Below are positions 5,498 through 7,903 of a DNA stretch of 7,903 nucleotides, in pieces. The translations under genes were made by a program, and so were the position numbers. The DNA lies in NCBI GenBank assembly GCA_900553905.1, contig USFL01000061.1:1-7903 (forward strand), read 5' to 3'. Position 1 is the stretch's first letter. Every line of letters starts with the position of its first letter. A model generated the notes under the pieces. The model saw nothing but the letters and a program-made list of their open reading frames with translations. It made no database searches and was not told the DNA's origin. The stretch is from an uncultured Eubacteriales bacterium. GTDB lineage: Bacteria; Bacillota; Clostridia; Christensenellales; Aristaeellaceae.

Positions 5498-6211
5498 TTA
5501 TTCACTTTTCAGGTTGGGGTCCGGTTCATCCTCCGTGATCGGCATTTCCACGAGCAGCTCAAACCGGCTCTTGTCGAACTGAATGAGCCCTTCGTCCCGC
5601 ATCTTGCACAGCTCGTTGGACATGGCGCTGCGGTCTACAAACAAATAGTCGGCCAGGTCCTGCCGGTTCAGGGGAATGACGAAAGTGCGGCTGCCGGCCT
5701 TATGATATTGGGCGGAAAGATAGTCCTGAAGCCGGTCACGGATGGAACGGCGGATGCTGTCCTCCAGCTTGCGGGTCAGACGCTGCCCCTGTTGCGCCAC
5801 AGCCACCGTGAGGTTTTGCAGAAAGCGGATCTGCGCGGGAACGGTCAGTCGGTTTTGCCGCAGCAGCGTGTCCACCGTCAGAAATAGGAGCTCGGTTTTC
5901 TCCGTGGCAACGGCGGAAATGTGCAGCCGGTAGCGGCCGATCGCGTTGAGCAGGCCGATGGCGTCCCCCGGCCCCAATGCATCCATCAGGTTGCTGTTTC
6001 CGCTGGCGTCCACATGCGAAAGGTGCAGCCCGCCGGAGAGCAGAATGCCGACTTCGCTCATCGGGTCCCCATCCCGCACAACCACGGCTTTGGACGGAAA
6101 TACCTGCCGCCTGGCATGCATGGCCTCAAGCACATCCAGCAGCTCTCCGTCCGTCATGTTGCGAAACAGCATGCCCGATTTGAGCAGGCCCATATCAAGC
6201 GGTTGTTCCAT
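5498..6211 (-). CDS. Crp/Fnr family transcriptional regulator
   Basis: A 237-residue regulator with an N-terminal cyclic-nucleotide-binding-like beta-barrel (about residues 12-115, including VVVRDGDPMSEVGILLSGGL at 43-62 and the LGPGDAIGLLNAIG turn at 79-92). A long dimerisation helix follows (about 118-165), then a C-terminal winged helix-turn-helix (about 178-215) with IPLNRQDLADYLFVDRSAMS and a recognition helix near 193-208. There is a single cysteine (C202, in the HTH), so it cannot carry an Fnr-type iron-sulfur cluster. The Arg-Ser cAMP-binding motif of CRP is also absent, so the effector is unknown. The ATG at 6211 follows a rather distant GAGGGAG (about 12 nt). A strong sigma-A promoter lies upstream and terminators downstream, so it is monocistronic. 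The next gene is ohyA, whose promoter has a Crp/Fnr-like dyad at -41.5; regulation of that operon is the likely role. Confidence 0.9.
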   Translation of the reverse strand: MEQPLDMGLLKSGMLFRNMTDGELLDVLEAMHARRQVFPSKAVVVRDGDPMSEVGILLSGGLHLSHVDASGNSNLMDALGPGDAIGLLNAIGRYRLHISAVATEKTELLFLTVDTLLRQNRLTVPAQIRFLQNLTVAVAQQGQRLTRKLEDSIRRSIRDRLQDYLSAQYHKAGSRTFVIPLNRQDLADYLFVDRSAMSNELCKMRDEGLIQFDKSRFELLVEMPITEDEPDPNLKSE

Positions 6212-6248
6212 GGCTGCTTCACACTCCCTCTTTCTGTGAACGATGCTA

Positions 6249-6277
6249 TTGTCATTATAGCAAATTCTGCCTGTACT
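6249..6277 (+). promoter_or_regulatory. Possible promoter of the GNAT-CAT gene
   Basis: TTGTCA (6249-6254, 5 of 6 to the -35 consensus), a 17-bp spacer and TGTACT (6272-6277, 4 of 6 to the -10 consensus) could drive the plus-strand gene. It overlaps the oppositely directed promoter of the regulator almost completely. The -10 is weak, so this is tentative. Confidence 0.3.
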
Positions 6278-6281
6278 TCAA
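6254..6281 (-). promoter_or_regulatory. Sigma-A promoter of the Crp/Fnr-like regulator
   Basis: On the minus strand TTGAAG (6276-6281), a 16-bp spacer and a perfect TATAAT (6254-6259) preceded by TG one base upstream (extended -10) form a good vegetative promoter. Predicted start is near 6247, giving a leader of about 36 nt before the ATG at 6211. Confidence 0.75.
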
Positions 6282-6319
6282 GCCGGAGAAAGGGAGAAGG
6301 AAAGCTTTGGAAGGGTTTT

Positions 6320-6360
6320 GCCCTCCGGATGACGAATGTGTGCCCTATGGCCCGGAGGGC
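6320..6360 (+). promoter_or_regulatory. Inverted repeat in the GNAT-CAT leader
   Basis: A perfect 9-bp GC-rich inverted repeat, GCCCTCCGG (6320-6328) with CCGGAGGGC (6352-6360), encloses a 23-nt loop. It ends 33 bases before the preferred start codon. No T-tract follows on either strand, so it is not a standard terminator. The anti-ribosome-binding-site character of its left arm (CCTCC) suggests possible translational control, but an operator role is equally possible. Confidence 0.4.
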
Positions 6361-6393
6361 TTCCGGAGCACCTGATGGATGGTGGAGGTCGGC

Positions 6394-7497
6394 ATGGTCG
6401 AGCTTAGAAAAATCGATGCAGACAATTATCTGAAAATCCTGGGCATGGAGCTGCCCAGTCGGCAGCAGAGCTTTGTGGCGTCCAACGCCGTCTCGCTGGC
6501 GCAGGCGTGGGTATTTTATGATACCGCCCATCCCTTTGCCATCTACCACGACGACGAGCCGGTCGGCTTTGTGATGTTTGATTTTGGAAAGGGTCCCCGC
6601 GAGGTGGAAATATGGCGCTTTATGATCGCGCCGGAGCATCAGGGAAAGGGCTATGGCACCGCTGCGCTGCGGGCCGCCGTAGCCTGGCTGAAGGAACAGA
6701 ACCGGTTTGACCGGGTTCGGATCAACTATGTGGAGGGAAATGATGCGGCCAAAGCGCTGTATCGTAAGGTTGGTTTTAGCGAAACAGGCGAGATGGAAGG
6801 CGAAGAAGTGGTCATGACGATGTCGCTGGCAGATCTGCCGTATGTGCCGGAGGGCGCATGCGTGATTGATCGTGAGAACTGGGAACGGAAAAGCTATTGG
6901 GAGCAGTTTACCCGGCAGGCTCGTTGCTACGCGTCCATCACCGGGGAAGTGGATGTGACCCGGCTGACGGAGCAGGCTAAAAGGACGGGGTACAGTTTTT
7001 ACGTCGCCTTTCTTTACTGCGTAACGGCGGTGGTGAACCGCCACCGGGAATTCCGCTACGCCTATGATGCGCGGACGGACCGGGTATTGCTGTGGAACGA
7101 GGTATGGCCGTCGCATCTGGTATTTCACGATCAGGAGGAAAGCTTCACCGCGATTTGGTCACGGTGGAACCCCGATTTTAAAACATTTTATCAGAGCTGC
7201 CGGGAAGATATCGAGAGGGGAAAGGAAGCGCGGGGACATCATGTGCCGGATATGCCGCTCAATACGTTCGGCGTTTCCGCCCTGCCGTGGCTGTCGTATA
7301 CTTCGCTGGATATCAACCTCACCGCTGATGAAGTTTACCTTGCTCCGATCATTTCCTGGGGACGCTGGCGCAGCGACGGCAGCCGGACGGTGCTGCCGCT
7401 GTCCATGGAGATTCACCATGCGGTCGCCGACGGCTTTCACATCGCCCGCTTTTTCCGCGAGGTGGAGCAGCTGGCAGGGGAGCTGAAACTGGGCTGA
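6394..7497 (+). CDS. Fused GNAT N-acetyltransferase / chloramphenicol acetyltransferase-like protein
   Basis: A single uninterrupted frame encodes two acetyl-CoA-dependent acetyltransferases. Numbered from the alternative ATG at 6379, residues 6-150 are a GNAT domain resembling the PaiA/BltD/spermidine acetyltransferase group: QQSFVASNAVSLAQAW (29-44), IWRFMIAPEHQGKGYGTAAL (78-97) with the acetyl-CoA loop QGKGYG, and NDAAKALYRKVGF (121-133). Residues about 161-372 are a full-length CAT domain: ENWERKSYWEQF, VDVTRL, NTFGVSALPW with S300 (CAT Ser148), and HHAVADGFH (346-354) with H347 (CAT His195) and D351 (CAT Asp199). All key CAT residues are present. The ATG at 6394 is preferred because GGAGG lies 5 nt upstream and the GNAT family starts with a similar MxELRKI; this gives 367 residues. 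Natural substrates are unknown; polyamine and chloramphenicol-like amphenicol acetylation are family-based guesses. It is divergent from the Crp/Fnr-like gene. Confidence 0.93.
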   Translation: MVELRKIDADNYLKILGMELPSRQQSFVASNAVSLAQAWVFYDTAHPFAIYHDDEPVGFVMFDFGKGPREVEIWRFMIAPEHQGKGYGTAALRAAVAWLKEQNRFDRVRINYVEGNDAAKALYRKVGFSETGEMEGEEVVMTMSLADLPYVPEGACVIDRENWERKSYWEQFTRQARCYASITGEVDVTRLTEQAKRTGYSFYVAFLYCVTAVVNRHREFRYAYDARTDRVLLWNEVWPSHLVFHDQEESFTAIWSRWNPDFKTFYQSCREDIERGKEARGHHVPDMPLNTFGVSALPWLSYTSLDINLTADEVYLAPIISWGRWRSDGSRTVLPLSMEIHHAVADGFHIARFFREVEQLAGELKLG

Positions 7498-7532
7498 CGG
7501 CGGCTTGGAGCACGGCGGGGAGTAAAGAAAAG

Positions 7533-7562
7533 ACGCGCATCGCCCAAACGGGCGATGCGCGT
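7533..7562. terminator. Bidirectional hairpin terminator between GNAT-CAT gene and ppdK
   Basis: A perfect 13-bp stem (7533-7545 with 7550-7562) has an AAAC loop. On the minus strand it is followed by TCTTTTCTTT, a good T-rich tail for ppdK. On the plus strand it is followed by TGTTGCCTTGT, a weaker tail for the GNAT-CAT gene. It sits between the two convergent stop codons. Confidence 0.88.
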
Positions 7563-7585
7563 TGTTGCCTTGTCAGGCGGGAAGC

Positions 7586-7903
<318 letters not shown>

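Noticed and set aside
6154..7128. A 324-codon open frame on the minus strand opposite the GNAT-CAT gene
   Set aside because: It overlaps the well-supported fusion gene and the start of the regulator, has no ribosome-binding site, and shows no recognisable domain. It is an antisense shadow caused by high GC content.

Overview
The window looks like a chromosomal segment from an anaerobic, spore-forming Firmicute, most likely a GC-rich member of the Clostridia. The main evidence is a SpoIIID sporulation regulator followed by an MreB/Mbl gene (the same neighbours as in Bacillus subtilis), a desulfoferrodoxin-type superoxide reductase, a pyruvate phosphate dikinase, and strong GGAGG ribosome-binding sites throughout. 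The genus cannot be fixed from the sequence alone. Nearly everything lies on the minus strand; one gene, at 6394-7497, is on the plus strand.

Layout, reading the minus strand from right to left. The 3' end of ppdK (7586-7903) closes the right edge and shares a strong hairpin terminator (7533-7562) with the convergent plus-strand gene. That plus-strand gene encodes an unusual two-domain protein: a polyamine-type GNAT N-acetyltransferase joined to a complete chloramphenicol-acetyltransferase (CAT) domain. Divergent from it is a Crp/Fnr-family regulator (5498-6211) with its own sigma-A promoter and tandem terminators. Next comes a five-gene, tightly spaced cluster: oleate hydratase (3470-5245), an HdeD/DUF308 membrane protein (2810-3427), a TspO/MBR membrane protein (2327-2791), a second HdeD/DUF308 gene broken by an in-frame TAG (1698-2264), and desulfoferrodoxin (1286-1681), closed by a hairpin at 1243-1270. 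The left edge holds spoIIID (883-1131) and a partial mbl/mreB-like gene (1-765).

How the parts may fit together (inference). The cluster pairs a fatty-acid-detoxifying enzyme with three membrane proteins of stress-associated families and a superoxide reductase, which suggests an envelope and oxidative stress operon. Its promoter has a good -10 but no recognisable -35. Instead it carries a perfect 14-bp inverted repeat centred about 41.5 bp upstream of the predicted start, the standard position for a Crp/Fnr-family class II activator. The Crp/Fnr-like gene immediately upstream is the obvious candidate regulator.

The points most worth a second look are the in-frame TAG in an otherwise full-length HdeD gene that ends in tandem TAG-TAA, the GNAT-CAT fusion, the activator-site geometry in front of the oleate hydratase operon, and the altered ATPase motifs in the Mbl-like protein.
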